64,000 bases of DNA from Brachybacterium sp. YJGR34 (GCF_003347015.1 NZ_PNFB01000002.1:310001-374000); one strand, 5' to 3'; positions 27,809-37,136 are shown, numbered from the stretch's first letter. Program-made: numbers and translations. The notes: generated by a model not told the origin, from the sequence alone.

Positions 27809-28836
27809 CCTCGTCCGGAGCGGCTCTCGGGCCGGGCACGACGGCGGCGGCGACCTCGCGAGGAACCCGCCGCCGTCGACGCGTGCCGAGCGTGGAGCGG
27901 ATGCTCTTCTTCCTCGTCTTCCTGGGGATCCCGCTGGCCGTGTATCTGATGTTCGTCGTCTCGCCCTTCGCGCAGTCCTTCTACTACTCCCTGACGGACT
28001 GGTCCGGGCTCAGCCCGTCCATGGAGTTCATCGGGGCGGCGAACTACGCGCGGATCGCCGGGGACGCCGTCTTCTGGATGTCACTGCGCAACAACCTGGC
28101 GCTCCTCATCGTGCTGCCCCTGGTCACGATCGTGCTCGCGTATGCGCTGGCGGTCATGGTGACCATCGGCGGCAGCACCCGCGGCGGGGTCCGCGGGGTG
28201 CGCGGCGCGGGCTTCTACCGCATCATCAGCTTCTTCCCCTACGCGATCCCTGCCGTGATCACCGGCATCCTGTTCAACTTCATCTATCACCCGGGCGGCG
28301 GACTGCTCAACGGCTTCCTCAACCTGCTGCTGGGTCCCGTGAACCTGGTGCTGTCCCTGCTGGGAGCTCAGCCGGTCCCCGCGATCAGCACCGCCTGGCT
28401 CGGTGATCCCCGGGTCGCCCTGGCGGCCGTCGGCTTCGCGATCGTGTGGACCTTCGTCGGGTTCTACATGGTCCTGTTCGTCGCCGGCATCAAGTCCATC
28501 CCGCAGGAGGTGCTCGAGGCGGCCCGCATCGACGGCGCCGGGCGCCTGCGCAGCGCCGTGCAGATCGTCGCGCCGATGGTCCGCGACAACATCTCCACCG
28601 CCCTGGTCTACATGGGGATCTTCGCGCTGGACGCCTTCACCTTCGTCTCCGTCATGACCCCCAACGGCGGCACCGCCAACAGCACCAAGGTGGTCTCCCT
28701 GCACCTCTACCAGACCGCCTTCCGCGACGGCCGCTTCGGCGAGGCGAGCGCGATGGGCGTCATCATGGCCGTGGTGACGATGCTGGTCGCGGTGCTGGTC
28801 ATCCTCCTCGGCCGCAGTCGGAGGGAGGAGCGATGA
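27805..28836 (+). CDS. ngcF: Sugar ABC transporter permease, NgcF-like
   Basis: A 343-residue MalF-type inner-membrane permease with about six transmembrane helices. After a basic cytoplasmic N-terminus (RGTRRRRRV) the first helix is MLFFLVFLGIPLAVYLMFVV. The ATPase-contact EAA loop reads EVLEAARIDGAGRLRS. The GTG overlaps the binding-protein stop and its own stop overlaps the next gene as ATGA, so the three proteins are coupled and made together. The GlcNAc/chitobiose role follows from NgcE. Confidence 0.85.
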   Translation: MTSSGAALGPGTTAAATSRGTRRRRRVPSVERMLFFLVFLGIPLAVYLMFVVSPFAQSFYYSLTDWSGLSPSMEFIGAANYARIAGDAVFWMSLRNNLALLIVLPLVTIVLAYALAVMVTIGGSTRGGVRGVRGAGFYRIISFFPYAIPAVITGILFNFIYHPGGGLLNGFLNLLLGPVNLVLSLLGAQPVPAISTAWLGDPRVALAAVGFAIVWTFVGFYMVLFVAGIKSIPQEVLEAARIDGAGRLRSAVQIVAPMVRDNISTALVYMGIFALDAFTFVSVMTPNGGTANSTKVVSLHLYQTAFRDGRFGEASAMGVIMAVVTMLVAVLVILLGRSRREER

Positions 28837-29768
28837 CCGCCGTCGGCACCTCGGCCGAGGCGTCGCCACCCCCTGGGGCGCCGGAGCGGCCGCGCGCCTC
28901 GCGGCGGCGCGGCGGGCGGGGATCTCGGGCGGGTGACGGCGCCGGCTTCACGGCCCTGCATCACGTGGTGCTCTCGCTCTGGGCGCTGCTGGTGGTCCTG
29001 CCGCTGCTGTGGACGGTGTACACCTCGCTGAAGACCTCCCGCGAGATCCTCTCCGACCCTTTCGGCCTGCCCGCGGTCCCGCAGCTGTCCAACTACTCCC
29101 GTGCCTGGGAGGAGGCGCGGATCGGGGAGTACTTCCTCAACACCCTGATCGTGGTCGGCACGGCGCTCGTGGTGGTGATGCTGCTGGGGGCGATGTGCGC
29201 CTACGTGCTGGCGCGCTACCGCTTCCCCGGCAACCGGATCATCTACTTCGGCATGGTCGCGGGGCTGACCTTCCCGATCTTCCTCGCCGTGGTGCCGCTG
29301 TTCTTCGTGCTGCGGAACATGGGGCTGCTGGACGGGCGGATGGGGCTCGTGGGCGTCATCCTGTCCTACGTCGCCTTCGCGCTGCCCTTCACGGTGTTCT
29401 TCCTGCACTCGTTCTTCACGAGCCTGCCCGAGGAGATCAGCGAGGCCGCGGCCATCGACGGCGCCGGAGACTTCCGCACCTTCTTCCAGGTGATGCTGCC
29501 GATGGCGACGCCGGGGCTGGCCTCGGTCGCGATCTTCAACTTCCTGGGTCTGTGGAACCAGTACCTGCTCCCGCTGGTGCTGAACACCGATCGTCGCAAC
29601 CACGTCCTCGCCCAGGGGCTGGTGAACCTCCAGGCGCAGCAGGGCTACCAGGTGGATTGGGGAGGCATGTTCGCCTCGGTCGTCATCACCGTCATCCCCG
29701 TGCTCGTGGTCTACGTGATCTTCCAGCGCCAGCTGCAGGGCGGGGTGGGTCCGGGCACGATGAAGTGA
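28833..29768 (+). CDS. ngcG: Sugar ABC transporter permease, NgcG-like
   Basis: A 311-residue MalG-type permease with an Arg/Pro-rich cytoplasmic N-terminus, six predicted helices and the EAA loop EISEAAAIDGAGDFRTFF. GGAGGGAGGAG precedes the ATG. It pairs with the preceding permease to form the channel. No ATP-binding subunit is encoded nearby, so a shared MsiK-type ATPase encoded elsewhere is likely, as in Streptomyces. The S10 operon promoter starts 81 bp after its stop. Confidence 0.87.
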   Translation: MTAVGTSAEASPPPGAPERPRASRRRGGRGSRAGDGAGFTALHHVVLSLWALLVVLPLLWTVYTSLKTSREILSDPFGLPAVPQLSNYSRAWEEARIGEYFLNTLIVVGTALVVVMLLGAMCAYVLARYRFPGNRIIYFGMVAGLTFPIFLAVVPLFFVLRNMGLLDGRMGLVGVILSYVAFALPFTVFFLHSFFTSLPEEISEAAAIDGAGDFRTFFQVMLPMATPGLASVAIFNFLGLWNQYLLPLVLNTDRRNHVLAQGLVNLQAQQGYQVDWGGMFASVVITVIPVLVVYVIFQRQLQGGVGPGTMK

Positions 29769-29849
29769 GCGGCGACGCTCCCGCCGCCCCCTGCGCGCGG
29801 AGCGCCGGTGACGTGCTGTGATCTGTGACCGGGTGCACGGGCGTCTCCC

Positions 29850-29879
29850 TTGTGGGGTGAGCTCGCCGTCTGGCAGACT
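29850..29879 (+). promoter_or_regulatory. S10 operon promoter
   Basis: TTGTGG, an 18-nt spacer and CAGACT resemble the rpsL promoter in spacing and -10. Transcription would start near 29886, leaving a leader of about 255 nt before rpsJ. Confidence 0.6.
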
Positions 29880-30142
29880 GTTCGAGTTGTCTGCGCGGGC
29901 CGACATGCCCGGTTCCGTTCTCCGAGGATCCCTCGGCGAATGATCACCGGATGAGGTCCGTCCCGAGGATGCGAACTGTGCCCCTGGCACGGACCGCGCA
30001 TCGCGACGAGGGAACAGACGCAGAAGCAGCCGGAACTCGGCGGCCTCATGCTGGGCTCGTGTGCCCCGCAGAGGCCGACACGCCCGTCCTCGGGTGTCGG
30101 GGAGGCTGCATCCATGCCAGACGAGAAGAGAGACAGGACGCC
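29880..30142 (+). promoter_or_regulatory. rpsJ (S10 operon) 5' leader
   Basis: The leader holds a 6-bp hairpin at 29922-29936 and a larger bulged stem at 30075-30100 about 40 bases before the rpsJ start. No reading frame is credible here. In E. coli L4 acts on the S10 leader to stop transcription and translation; whether this leader does so is unknown. Confidence 0.45.
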
Positions 30143-30451
30143 ATGGCGGGACAGAAGATCCGCATCCGGCTCAAGTCGTACGACCACGAGGTGATCGACA
30201 CCTCGGCGCGCAAGATCGTCGACACGGTCACCAGCGCGGGCGCGACGGTCGTGGGCCCGGTGCCGCTGCCGACGGAGAAGAACGTGTTCTGCGTGATCCG
30301 TTCTCCCCACAAGTACAAGGACTCCCGTGAGCACTTCGAGATGCGCACGCACAAGCGACTGATCGACATCGTCGATCCCACGCCCAAGGCCGTGGACTCG
30401 CTCATGCGCCTCGACCTGCCGGCGGATGTCAACATCGAGATCAAGCTCTGA
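30143..30451 (+). CDS. rpsJ: 30S ribosomal protein S10
   Basis: A 102-residue protein of the 30S head that also acts with NusB in antitermination. It reads [19 protein letters not shown] and contains [20 protein letters not shown], both hallmarks. It is the first gene of the S10 operon. A longer in-frame extension to 29951 overlaps the leader and is rejected. rplC follows after 11 bp. Confidence 0.98.
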   Translation: MAGQKIRIRLKSYDHEVIDTSARKIVDTVTSAGATVVGPVPLPTEKNVFCVIRSPHKYKDSREHFEMRTHKRLIDIVDPTPKAVDSLMRLDLPADVNIEIKL

Positions 30452-30462
30452 GGGTGGTGAAG

Positions 30463-31143
30463 ATGAGCAACGAACTGACTGGGCAGAAGGCCCGTCCGGT
30501 GTCCGGCGTGCTCGGCACCAAGCTCGGCATGACCCAGGTCTGGGACGAGAACGGAAAGCTCGTGCCCGTGACCGTCGTGCAGACCGGTGCGAACGTCGTC
30601 ACCCAGGTCCGCTCCGTCGAGACCGACGGCTACGACGCCGTGCAGATCGCCTACGGCCAGATCGACCCCCGCAAGGTGTCGGCTCCGCTCAAGGGCCACT
30701 TCGAGAAGGCTGGCGTGACCCCGCGCCGTCACCTCGTCGAGCTGCGCACGATCAACGCCTCCGAGTTCTCGCTCGGCCAGGAGATCGACGCGTCGATCTT
30801 CGAGGCCGGCCAGAAGGTCGACGTCGTCGGCACCTCCAAGGGCAAGGGCACCGCGGGCGTCATGAAGCGCCACGGGTTCGCCGGTGTCGGCGCCAGCCAC
30901 GGCGCGCATCGCAACCACCGCAAGCCCGGTTCCATCGGCGGCGCCTCCACCCCCGGTCGCGTGTTCAAGGGTCAGCGCATGGCTGGCCGCATGGGCAGCG
31001 ACCGCACCAGTGTCCAGAACCTGACCGTTCACGCGGTCGACGTCGAGAAGGGCCTCGTGCTCGTCAAGGGTGCCGTCCCCGGCCCCAAGGGCGGCCTCGT
31101 GCTCGTCCGCTCGGCTGTCAAGAGCCCCGCGAAGGAGGCCTGA
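30463..31143 (+). CDS. rplC: 50S ribosomal protein L3
   Basis: A 226-residue protein near the peptidyl-transferase centre. It has [21 protein letters not shown] at the start and the central [16 protein letters not shown] plus [18 protein letters not shown] 30463 is preferred because GAGGG lies upstream, although GTG 30454 is also in frame and would add three residues. It starts 11 bp after rpsJ and ends 5 bp before rplD. Confidence 0.97.
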   Translation: MSNELTGQKARPVSGVLGTKLGMTQVWDENGKLVPVTVVQTGANVVTQVRSVETDGYDAVQIAYGQIDPRKVSAPLKGHFEKAGVTPRRHLVELRTINASEFSLGQEIDASIFEAGQKVDVVGTSKGKGTAGVMKRHGFAGVGASHGAHRNHRKPGSIGGASTPGRVFKGQRMAGRMGSDRTSVQNLTVHAVDVEKGLVLVKGAVPGPKGGLVLVRSAVKSPAKEA

Positions 31144-31148
31144 GCCCG

Positions 31149-32075
31149 ATGGCAGCGAACCTGACTGTCGACGTGCTCGATCCGGCCGGTAAGAAGTCCG
31201 GCACCGTCGAGCTGCCCGCGTCGATCTTCGACGTGCAGACCAACGTGCCCCTGATCCATCAGGTGGTCGTCGCCCAGCAGGCGGCCTCCCGTCAGGGCAC
31301 CCACAAGGCCAAGACCCGCGCCGAGGTGCGTGGCGGCGGCAAGAAGCCCTGGAAGCAGAAGGGCACCGGTCGTGCCCGTCAGGGCTCCCTGCGCGCCCCG
31401 CAGTTCACCGGCGGCGGCACCGTCCACGGCCCCGTCCCGCGGGACTACAGCCAGCGCACCCCGAAGAAGATGAAGGCCGCCGCCCTGCGCGGTGCCCTCT
31501 CGGATCGGGCCCGCAACGGCCGCGTCCACGTGATCTCCTCGCTCCTCGAGGGCGACGCCGTCTCCACCAAGGCGGCGCGCACCACCCTGTCGCACCTCTC
31601 CGACCGCCGTCACCTGCTGGTGGTCGTGCGTCGTGACGACGACCGCGGCGCGCTGAGCACCCGCAACCTGCCCACCGCCCACGTCCTGTACGCGGACCAG
31701 GTGAACACCTACGACGTCATGCTCTCCGACGACGTCGTGTTCACCGCCGGTGCGCTCGAGGACTTCGTGGCCCAGGCGACCCTCACCCTGCCCACCTCGA
31801 CCTTCGCCGCGGCGAAGGCCGGTGCCGCTCCCGCCGCCCCGGTGGCGGAGGGCCCCTTCGGCGAGGGATCGGCGGCCGCGCTGGCCGACGGCTCCGCTCC
31901 CGAGGGCTACACCATCAAGGGCAACAAGGGCTCGAAGAAGTTCCACACCCCGGACTCCCCGTGGTACGGCCGCACCAAGGCCGAGGTCTGGTTCGCGACC
32001 GCTGAGGCCGCGCAGGCCGCCGGCTTCGTGAACGCGGTCAAGGAGTCCACCCCGGCCGAGGAGGAGTCGAAGTGA
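31149..32075 (+). CDS. rplD: 50S ribosomal protein L4 with extra C-terminal sunset-like domain
   Basis: A 308-residue L4, about 90-100 residues longer than usual. The L4 body (1 to about 215) has the exit-tunnel loop with [20 protein letters not shown] and [11 protein letters not shown]. After an Ala/Pro-rich linker (about 216-250) comes a compact C-terminal segment (about 252-292) with [26 protein letters not shown] and AAQAAGF, resembling the sunset domain (IKGN, YH, WF, AAG pattern). An acidic tail closes the protein. L4 shapes the exit tunnel and in E. coli represses its own operon. The stop overlaps rplW as GTGA. Confidence 0.93.
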   Translation: MAANLTVDVLDPAGKKSGTVELPASIFDVQTNVPLIHQVVVAQQAASRQGTHKAKTRAEVRGGGKKPWKQKGTGRARQGSLRAPQFTGGGTVHGPVPRDYSQRTPKKMKAAALRGALSDRARNGRVHVISSLLEGDAVSTKAARTTLSHLSDRRHLLVVVRRDDDRGALSTRNLPTAHVLYADQVNTYDVMLSDDVVFTAGALEDFVAQATLTLPTSTFAAAKAGAAPAAPVAEGPFGEGSAAALADGSAPEGYTIKGNKGSKKFHTPDSPWYGRTKAEVWFATAEAAQAAGFVNAVKESTPAEEESK

Positions 32076-32374
32076 CCTCGCTGAACAAGGATCCGCGCGA
32101 CGTCCTGCTGGCCCCGGTCGTCTCCGAGAAGAGCTACGGGCTGATGGACGAGGGCAAGTACACCTTCCTGGTGGCTGCCGACGCCAACAAGACCGAGATC
32201 AAGATCGCCGTCGAGAAGATCTTCGACGTCACGGTCTCCTCGGTGAACACGATCAACCGTCAGGGCAAGTCGCGCCGCACGCGCTTCGGGACCGGCAAGC
32301 GCAAGGACACCAAGCGCGCCATCGTCACCCTGACGGACGGAGCCATCGACATCTTCGGAGGGTCGGTCGCCTGA
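32072..32374 (+). CDS. rplW: 50S ribosomal protein L23
   Basis: A 100-residue protein at the tunnel exit, docking site for SRP and trigger factor. It contains [21 protein letters not shown] and the [18 protein letters not shown] tail loop. The GTG overlaps the rplD stop. Length is normal. rplB follows after 46 bp with a GAGGGAAA ribosome site. Confidence 0.97.
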   Translation: MTSLNKDPRDVLLAPVVSEKSYGLMDEGKYTFLVAADANKTEIKIAVEKIFDVTVSSVNTINRQGKSRRTRFGTGKRKDTKRAIVTLTDGAIDIFGGSVA

Positions 32375-32420
32375 GGCGACCGATGTCCGAGGAGCCGAAG
32401 AGAGTCTGAGGGAAACCCAC

Positions 32421-33257
32421 ATGGCAATTCGTAAGAGCAAGCCGACCACCCCCGGTCGTCGCGGCTCGAGTGGCGCCGACTTCGTCGAGGTCACCCGGTC
32501 CACGCCGGAGAAGTCGCTGGTGCGCCCGCTGAGCAAGTCCGGCGGCCGCAACAGCAACGGTCGTATCACCTCCCGTCACCGGGGCGGCGGCCACAAGCGG
32601 GCCTACCGCGTGATCGACTTCCGCCGTCACGACAAGGACGGCGTCAAGGCGAAGGTCGCTCACATCGAGTACGACCCGAACCGCACCGCGCGCATCGCGC
32701 TGCTGCACTACCTGGACGGCGAGAAGCGCTACATCCTCGCGCCGGCCAAGCTGCGTCAGGGCGACTGGATCGAGAACGGGGCCGGCGCGGACATCAAGCC
32801 CGGCAACAACCTGCCCCTGCGCAACATCCCGCTGGGCACCGTGATCCACGCCATCGAGCTGCGTCCCGGCGGCGGCGCGAAGATCGCCCGCAGCGCCGGC
32901 GCCTCCGTGCAGCTGGTCGCCAAGGAAGGGCCGTACGCGCAGCTGCGCATGCCGTCCGGCGAGATCCGCAACGTCGATGCGCGCTGCCGCGCGACCATCG
33001 GCGAGGTGGGCAACGCCGAGCAGTCCAACATCAACTGGGGCAAGGCCGGCCGCATGCGCTGGAAGGGCAAGCGCCCCCACGTGCGCGGTGTCGTCATGAA
33101 CCCCATCGACCACCCGCACGGCGGCGGCGAGGGCCGCACCTCCGGTGGTCGTCATCCGGTGTCGCCCTGGGGTCAGCCCGAGGGCCGTACCCGTCGACCG
33201 GGCAAGGACAGCGACAAGCTGATCGTGCGCCGTCGTCGGACCGGCAAGAAGCGCTGA
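32421..33257 (+). CDS. rplB: 50S ribosomal protein L2
   Basis: A 278-residue protein essential for subunit joining and peptidyl transfer. Signatures are [19 protein letters not shown] near the N-terminus and the C-terminal [14 protein letters not shown], which holds the histidine important for activity. Length is normal. rpsS lies 18 bp downstream. Confidence 0.98.
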   Translation: MAIRKSKPTTPGRRGSSGADFVEVTRSTPEKSLVRPLSKSGGRNSNGRITSRHRGGGHKRAYRVIDFRRHDKDGVKAKVAHIEYDPNRTARIALLHYLDGEKRYILAPAKLRQGDWIENGAGADIKPGNNLPLRNIPLGTVIHAIELRPGGGAKIARSAGASVQLVAKEGPYAQLRMPSGEIRNVDARCRATIGEVGNAEQSNINWGKAGRMRWKGKRPHVRGVVMNPIDHPHGGGEGRTSGGRHPVSPWGQPEGRTRRPGKDSDKLIVRRRRTGKKR

Positions 33258-33275
33258 TAGGGAGTAGCAGAGACA

Positions 33276-33557
33276 ATGCCTCGCAGTATCGCCAAGGGCC
33301 CGTTCGTGGACGATCACCTTCAGAAGAAGGTGGACGTCCAGAACGAGAAGGGCACCAAGAACCTCATCAAGACCTGGTCGCGTCGTTCGGTCATCACGCC
33401 GGACTTCCTGGGCCACACCTTCGCAGTGCACGACGGCCGCAAGCACGTCACGGTGTTCGTCACCGAGTCGATGGTCGGTCACAAGCTCGGCGAGTTCGCT
33501 CCCACGCGGACTTTCAAGGGCCACGAGAAGGACGACAAGAAGGGCCGTCGCCGCTGA
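33276..33557 (+). CDS. rpsS: 30S ribosomal protein S19
   Basis: A 93-residue head protein that works with S13 at the subunit interface. It begins [19 protein letters not shown] and has [20 protein letters not shown] and [16 protein letters not shown]. rplV follows after 53 bp. Confidence 0.98.
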   Translation: MPRSIAKGPFVDDHLQKKVDVQNEKGTKNLIKTWSRRSVITPDFLGHTFAVHDGRKHVTVFVTESMVGHKLGEFAPTRTFKGHEKDDKKGRRR

Positions 33558-33610
33558 CCTCCGGTCAGCGCGGCAGCACGTCCCGACATCCAGAAGAAAG
33601 CAGGACAGCA

Positions 33611-33964
33611 ATGGAAGCCAAGGCGCAGGTGCGGTACCTCCGCATGTCGCCCATGAAGGCTCGCCGCGTTGTGGACCTGATTCGTGGCAAGAGCACGGCC
33701 GAGGCCCTGGACACCCTGCGGTTCGCCCCGCAGGCCGCCAGCGAGCCCGTCCTCAAGCTCGTCGAGTCCGCGATCGCCAACGCGCGGGTGAAGGCAGACC
33801 AGACGGGGGAGCGCTTCGATGAGCGCGAGCTCGTGGTCTCCGCCGCCTATGTCGACGAGGGTCCGACCATGAAGCGGTTCCAGCCGCGAGCACAGGGTCG
33901 AGCCTTCCAGATCAAGAAGCGCACCAGCCACGTCACCGTGGTGGTCGCTCCCGTGAACAAGTAA
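33611..33964 (+). CDS. rplV: 50S ribosomal protein L22
   Basis: A 117-residue protein whose beta-hairpin lines the exit tunnel with L4. It begins [20 protein letters not shown] and has [20 protein letters not shown] at the hairpin tip. It is a normal length with no insertion of the kind linked to macrolide resistance. rpsC follows after 10 bp. Confidence 0.98.
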   Translation: MEAKAQVRYLRMSPMKARRVVDLIRGKSTAEALDTLRFAPQAASEPVLKLVESAIANARVKADQTGERFDERELVVSAAYVDEGPTMKRFQPRAQGRAFQIKKRTSHVTVVVAPVNK

Positions 33965-33974
33965 GGAGTCCCGA

Positions 33975-34820
33975 ATGGGCCAGAAGGTCAATCCGAACGG
34001 GTTCCGCCTCGGGATCACCACGGAGCACAGCAGCCGGTGGTTCGCCGACTCCTCCAAGGAGGGTCAGCGTTATCGCGACTACGTGAAGGAAGACGTCGCG
34101 ATCCGCAAGCTCATGTCCGCGGGCCTCGAGCGCGCCGGCATCTCCAAGGTCGAGATCGAGCGCACCCGTGATCGTGTCCGCGTCGACCTCCACACCGCCC
34201 GCCCGGGCATCGTCATCGGGCGTCGTGGTGCTGAGGCCGAGCGTCTGCGCGGCGAGCTGGAGAAGCTCACCGGCAAGCAGATCCAGCTGAACATCCTCGA
34301 GGTGAAGAACCCCGAGGCCGATGCACAGCTGGTCGCCCAGGGCATCGCCGAGCAGCTCGCCGCCCGCGTCTCCTTCCGTCGTGCGATGCGCAAGGGCATG
34401 CAGTCCGCGCAGCGCGCCGGCGCGAAGGGCATCCGAGTGGCCGTCTCCGGCCGTCTCGGCGGCGCCGAGATGAGCCGCAACGAGTTCTACCGCGAGGGGC
34501 GCGTGCCGCTGCACACCCTCCGCGCGAACATCGACTACGGCTTCTACGAGGCCCGCACCGCCTTCGGCCGCATCGGCGTGAAGGTGTGGATCTACAAGGG
34601 CGACGTCACCGCCAAGGAGCTCGCGGCCCAGCAGGCCGCCTCGCAGGGTCCCCGCTCCGGCGGACGCGGCCCGCGTGCCGAGCGTCCGCGCGGCCGTCGT
34701 AACGAGCGCAACGCCACCGCGCGTCGTGGGGACAACGCCGAGCAGTCCAGCGCTGCTCCGGCCGCGGCTCCCGCCGAGCAGGCAGCCGCTCCCGCACAGC
34801 AGTCCGGAACGGAGGCCTGA
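33975..34820 (+). CDS. rpsC: 30S ribosomal protein S3
   Basis: A 281-residue protein at the mRNA entry tunnel with helicase activity. It shows [14 protein letters not shown], the KH-domain motif [17 protein letters not shown] and the C-terminal [10 protein letters not shown]. The last 70 or so residues form an Arg/Gly then Ala/Gln/Pro-rich tail that is longer than in E. coli (233 residues) and probably disordered. rplP follows after 5 bp. Confidence 0.98.
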   Translation: MGQKVNPNGFRLGITTEHSSRWFADSSKEGQRYRDYVKEDVAIRKLMSAGLERAGISKVEIERTRDRVRVDLHTARPGIVIGRRGAEAERLRGELEKLTGKQIQLNILEVKNPEADAQLVAQGIAEQLAARVSFRRAMRKGMQSAQRAGAKGIRVAVSGRLGGAEMSRNEFYREGRVPLHTLRANIDYGFYEARTAFGRIGVKVWIYKGDVTAKELAAQQAASQGPRSGGRGPRAERPRGRRNERNATARRGDNAEQSSAAPAAAPAEQAAAPAQQSGTEA

Positions 34821-34825
34821 GCGAC

Positions 34826-35245
34826 ATGCTGATCCCTCGCAGGACCAAGCACCGCAAGCAGCACCACCCGACGCGCAGCGGCATGGCCAAGGGCGGGACC
34901 GACCTGGCGTTCGGCGACTACGGCATCCAGGCGCTCGCGCCGGCCTACGTCACCAACCGTCAGATCGAGTCGGCGCGTATCGCCATGACCCGTTACATGA
35001 AGCGCGGCGGCAAGGTGTTCATCAACATCTACCCCGATCGTCCGCTCACCAAGAAGCCCGCCGAGGTCCGCATGGGCTCCGGCAAGGGCTCCGTCGAGTG
35101 GTGGATCGCCAACATCAAGCCGGGACGGGTCATGTTCGAGATCGCCGGCGTCGAGGAGGAGGTGGCTCGCGAGGCACTGCGCCTGGCGATGCACAAGCTC
35201 CCCATGAAGTGCCGCATCCTGAGCCGAGAGAGTGGTGACATCTGA
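34826..35245 (+). CDS. rplP: 50S ribosomal protein L16
   Basis: A 139-residue protein next to the A site. It starts [19 protein letters not shown] and contains [20 protein letters not shown] and [15 protein letters not shown]. Its stop overlaps the rpmC start (TGATG), so L16 and L29 are translationally coupled. Confidence 0.98.
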   Translation: MLIPRRTKHRKQHHPTRSGMAKGGTDLAFGDYGIQALAPAYVTNRQIESARIAMTRYMKRGGKVFINIYPDRPLTKKPAEVRMGSGKGSVEWWIANIKPGRVMFEIAGVEEEVAREALRLAMHKLPMKCRILSRESGDI

Positions 35246-35478
35246 TGGCAGCGACCAAGCTCACCGCCGATGAACTCGACAAGCTGGACGACGTCAAGCT
35301 GGCCGAGGAGCTGGCGAAGGCGAAGGACGAGCTGTTCAAGCTTCGATTCCAGTCCGCCACCGGTCAGCTCGAGAGCTCCGGCCGTCTGCGGTCCGTCAAG
35401 AAGGACATCGCACGGATCTACACGATCCTGCGCGAGCGCGAGCTGGGCATCCGTCAGGCGCCCGGCTCCGCCGAGTGA
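35245..35478 (+). CDS. rpmC: 50S ribosomal protein L29
   Basis: A 77-residue helical hairpin protein at the tunnel exit, beside L23. It shows [20 protein letters not shown] and [15 protein letters not shown]. The start overlaps the rplP stop by one base and the end overlaps a possible GTG start of rpsQ. Confidence 0.97.
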   Translation: MAATKLTADELDKLDDVKLAEELAKAKDELFKLRFQSATGQLESSGRLRSVKKDIARIYTILRERELGIRQAPGSAE

Positions 35479-35498
35479 CCGCGAAGCGAGGAACAGAG

Positions 35499-35816
35499 AT
35501 GACTGAGAACACCCAGGCCGAGACCTCGGCCGCCGCGAAGGAGGGCGCGCACGCGTCCTCCCACGAGCGCCCGTACCGGAAGACCGTCCGGGGCTACGTG
35601 GTCTCCGACAAGATGGACAAGACGGTCGTCGTCCAGGTCGAGGAGCGCGTCAAGCACGCGCGCTACGGCAAGGTCACGACCAAGCACAGCAAGTTCAAGG
35701 CCCACGACGAGGAGAACACCGCCGGCATCGGCGACCAGGTCCTCCTCATGGAGACCCGCCCGACCTCCGCGACCAAGCGGTGGCGTCTGGTGGAGATCAT
35801 CGAGCGCGCCAAGTGA
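35499..35816 (+). CDS. rpsQ: 30S ribosomal protein S17
   Basis: A 105-residue OB-fold protein that binds 16S rRNA early in assembly. The core is [20 protein letters not shown] with the VKHARYGKV loop. The first 25 residues are an Ala/Glu-rich extension. ATG 35499 is chosen for the GAGGAAC site just upstream; GTG 35475, overlapping the rpmC stop, is an alternative that adds eight residues. It is the last gene of the S10 unit and is followed by a terminator. Confidence 0.96.
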   Translation: MTENTQAETSAAAKEGAHASSHERPYRKTVRGYVVSDKMDKTVVVQVEERVKHARYGKVTTKHSKFKAHDEENTAGIGDQVLLMETRPTSATKRWRLVEIIERAK

Positions 35817-35853
35817 TCCCGCCGCGGTCCGCGTGACCGCGAGCGGCATCTGA

Positions 35854-35889
35854 GAAGGGCCGGTCCTCCCCACGGGGGGCCGGCCCTTC
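35854..35889 (+). terminator. S10 operon terminator
   Basis: A 16-bp stem with two G-T pairs (arms 35854-35869 and 35874-35889) and a 4-nt loop follows rpsQ by 37 bases and ends in CCTTCC. The leftward gene ends 30 bases further on, so it may also serve that gene. Confidence 0.8.
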
Positions 35890-35919
35890 CGTCGTCCCCG
35901 GCCGATGGGGGAGCGGGCC

Positions 35920-36333
35920 TCAGCGCGTCAGGTGCACCAGGAGCGCGCCGGCGAAGGCATCCTCGGCGTGCGGGGCGCGGATCTCCCGGCGCTCGTGGGC
36001 ACCGGGGGCGTCCGCGAGGGTGACCACGTAGGTGCCGTCGGTCTCCCGATGCAGCGCGCGGAAGGCTCCGCCGAGCGCGGAGCGCAGCTGGTCCTCCCGC
36101 GGCAGCCAGATCGTCTCGTCCTGCTCCACGGAGTCCAGCGCCCACTCGGTGGTGCCGTTGAAGCGCAGCACGGGCCGGCCCACCCGGCTGAGCCCGCGCT
36201 CGACGACCATGGAGGAGAGCATGAACGCCTCGTGGCGCAGCTCCTCGGTGTCGATGGTGAACAGGTCCCCCTCGGCCGGCTCCCAGCGGAGGCCGGCGTC
36301 CTGGAGCCGTCGGGCGACGTCGATGTCGATCAT
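35920..36333 (-). CDS. Conserved hypothetical protein between S10 and spc operons
   Basis: A 137-residue soluble protein beginning MIDIDVARRLQDAGLRWEPA. The body has FTIDTEELRHEAFMLSSMVV, FNGTTEWALDSVEQDETIWL and an amphipathic SALGGAFRALHRE helix. Similar short proteins in Actinobacteria are sometimes labelled pilus-assembly-like without evidence; no catalytic motif or signal peptide is seen. The start is the last ATG before the conserved-looking core; the longer frame to 36510 overlaps the rplN promoter. It lies on the opposite strand between two ribosomal operons, and its function is unknown. Confidence 0.7.
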   Translation of the reverse strand: MIDIDVARRLQDAGLRWEPAEGDLFTIDTEELRHEAFMLSSMVVERGLSRVGRPVLRFNGTTEWALDSVEQDETIWLPREDQLRSALGGAFRALHRETDGTYVVTLADAPGAHERREIRAPHAEDAFAGALLVHLTR

Positions 36334-36426
36334 GGGGGCGAGTCTAGGGGGCCCGGCCCCGGCGGGACGAGGGGACGCCGCCGGCGCGCGAGAGCAAGCA
36401 CACACCGCCCGTCGCGGTGCCACCCC

Positions 36427-36455
36427 GTGACATCCCCGCCCCGGGCGCGTAGTCT
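36427..36455 (+). promoter_or_regulatory. spc operon (rplN) promoter
   Basis: GTGACA, a 17-nt spacer and TAGTCT form a good promoter in the gap after the divergent hypothetical gene. Transcription would start near 36462, with a leader of about 305 nt before rplN. Confidence 0.7.
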
Positions 36456-36766
36456 TGAGCGGTTGCCGGATGGCCGCGCGCGAGCACCTTCGTGGTGCAG
36501 GTGCGGACATCCGCGGCAGGATCCGGTACCACCAGATCCGTCCTCACCGGAGACCTCGTACGAGACAGCGAACGTTCCGCGTTCTCCACGCTAGTGCCTG
36601 AGTCCGGTCGAGGGTTTTTTGGTGCCCGGCGCCCGTCGTCGGCGACACCCGATGTCGCCTCGGCGACCAGCGGTGATGCCGGGCAAGGTCCACATTCCGT
36701 TCCGCAAGGCTCGGCCGGCTCGCTCCCGCGGGCGGGAAGAGAACCGGTGAGACGATAGGAGAACGA
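36456..36766 (+). promoter_or_regulatory. Structured rplN 5' leader with terminator-like stem and T6 run
   Basis: Two structured parts are visible. First, CCTCACCGG (36542-36550) can pair with CCGGTCGAGG (36604-36613, one bulged C); the enclosed region includes the palindrome CTCGTACGAG. This stem ends one base before TTTTTT at 36615-36620, the only such T-run noticed in the window. Second, TGCCCGGC (36623-36630) pairs with GCCGGGCA (36678-36685), enclosing a 7-bp hairpin (36641-36647 with 36653-36659). The layout looks like an attenuator followed by a second RNA domain. Confidence 0.55.
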
Positions 36767-37135
36767 GTGATTCAGCAGGAGTCGCGACTGAAGGTCGCCG
36801 ACAACACGGGTGCCAAGGAGATTCTCTGCATCCGTGTTCTCGGTGGCTCCGGTCGCCGTTACGCCAGCATCGGCGACACCATCGTGGCAACCGTCAAGGA
36901 CGCCATCCCCGGTGGCAACGTCAAGAAGGGCGACGTCGTCAAGGCCGTCGTCGTCCGCACGTCCAAGGAGCGTCGTCGTGCCGACGGCTCCTACATCCGC
37001 TTCGACGAGAACGCAGCGGTGATCCTCAAGACCGACGGCGAGCCGCGCGGCACGCGCATCTTCGGCCCCGTCGGGCGGGAACTGCGCGACAAGCGCTTCA
37101 TGAAGATCATCTCGCTGGCACCGGAGGTGCTGTGA
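36767..37135 (+). CDS. rplN: 50S ribosomal protein L14
   Basis: A 122-residue protein at the intersubunit bridge. It reads [20 protein letters not shown] and has [19 protein letters not shown] and the C-terminal [15 protein letters not shown]. The GTG start follows AGGAGAAC. It is the first gene of the spc operon, followed by rplX after one base. Confidence 0.98.
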   Translation: MIQQESRLKVADNTGAKEILCIRVLGGSGRRYASIGDTIVATVKDAIPGGNVKKGDVVKAVVVRTSKERRRADGSYIRFDENAAVILKTDGEPRGTRIFGPVGRELRDKRFMKIISLAPEVL

Positions 37136-37136
37136 T

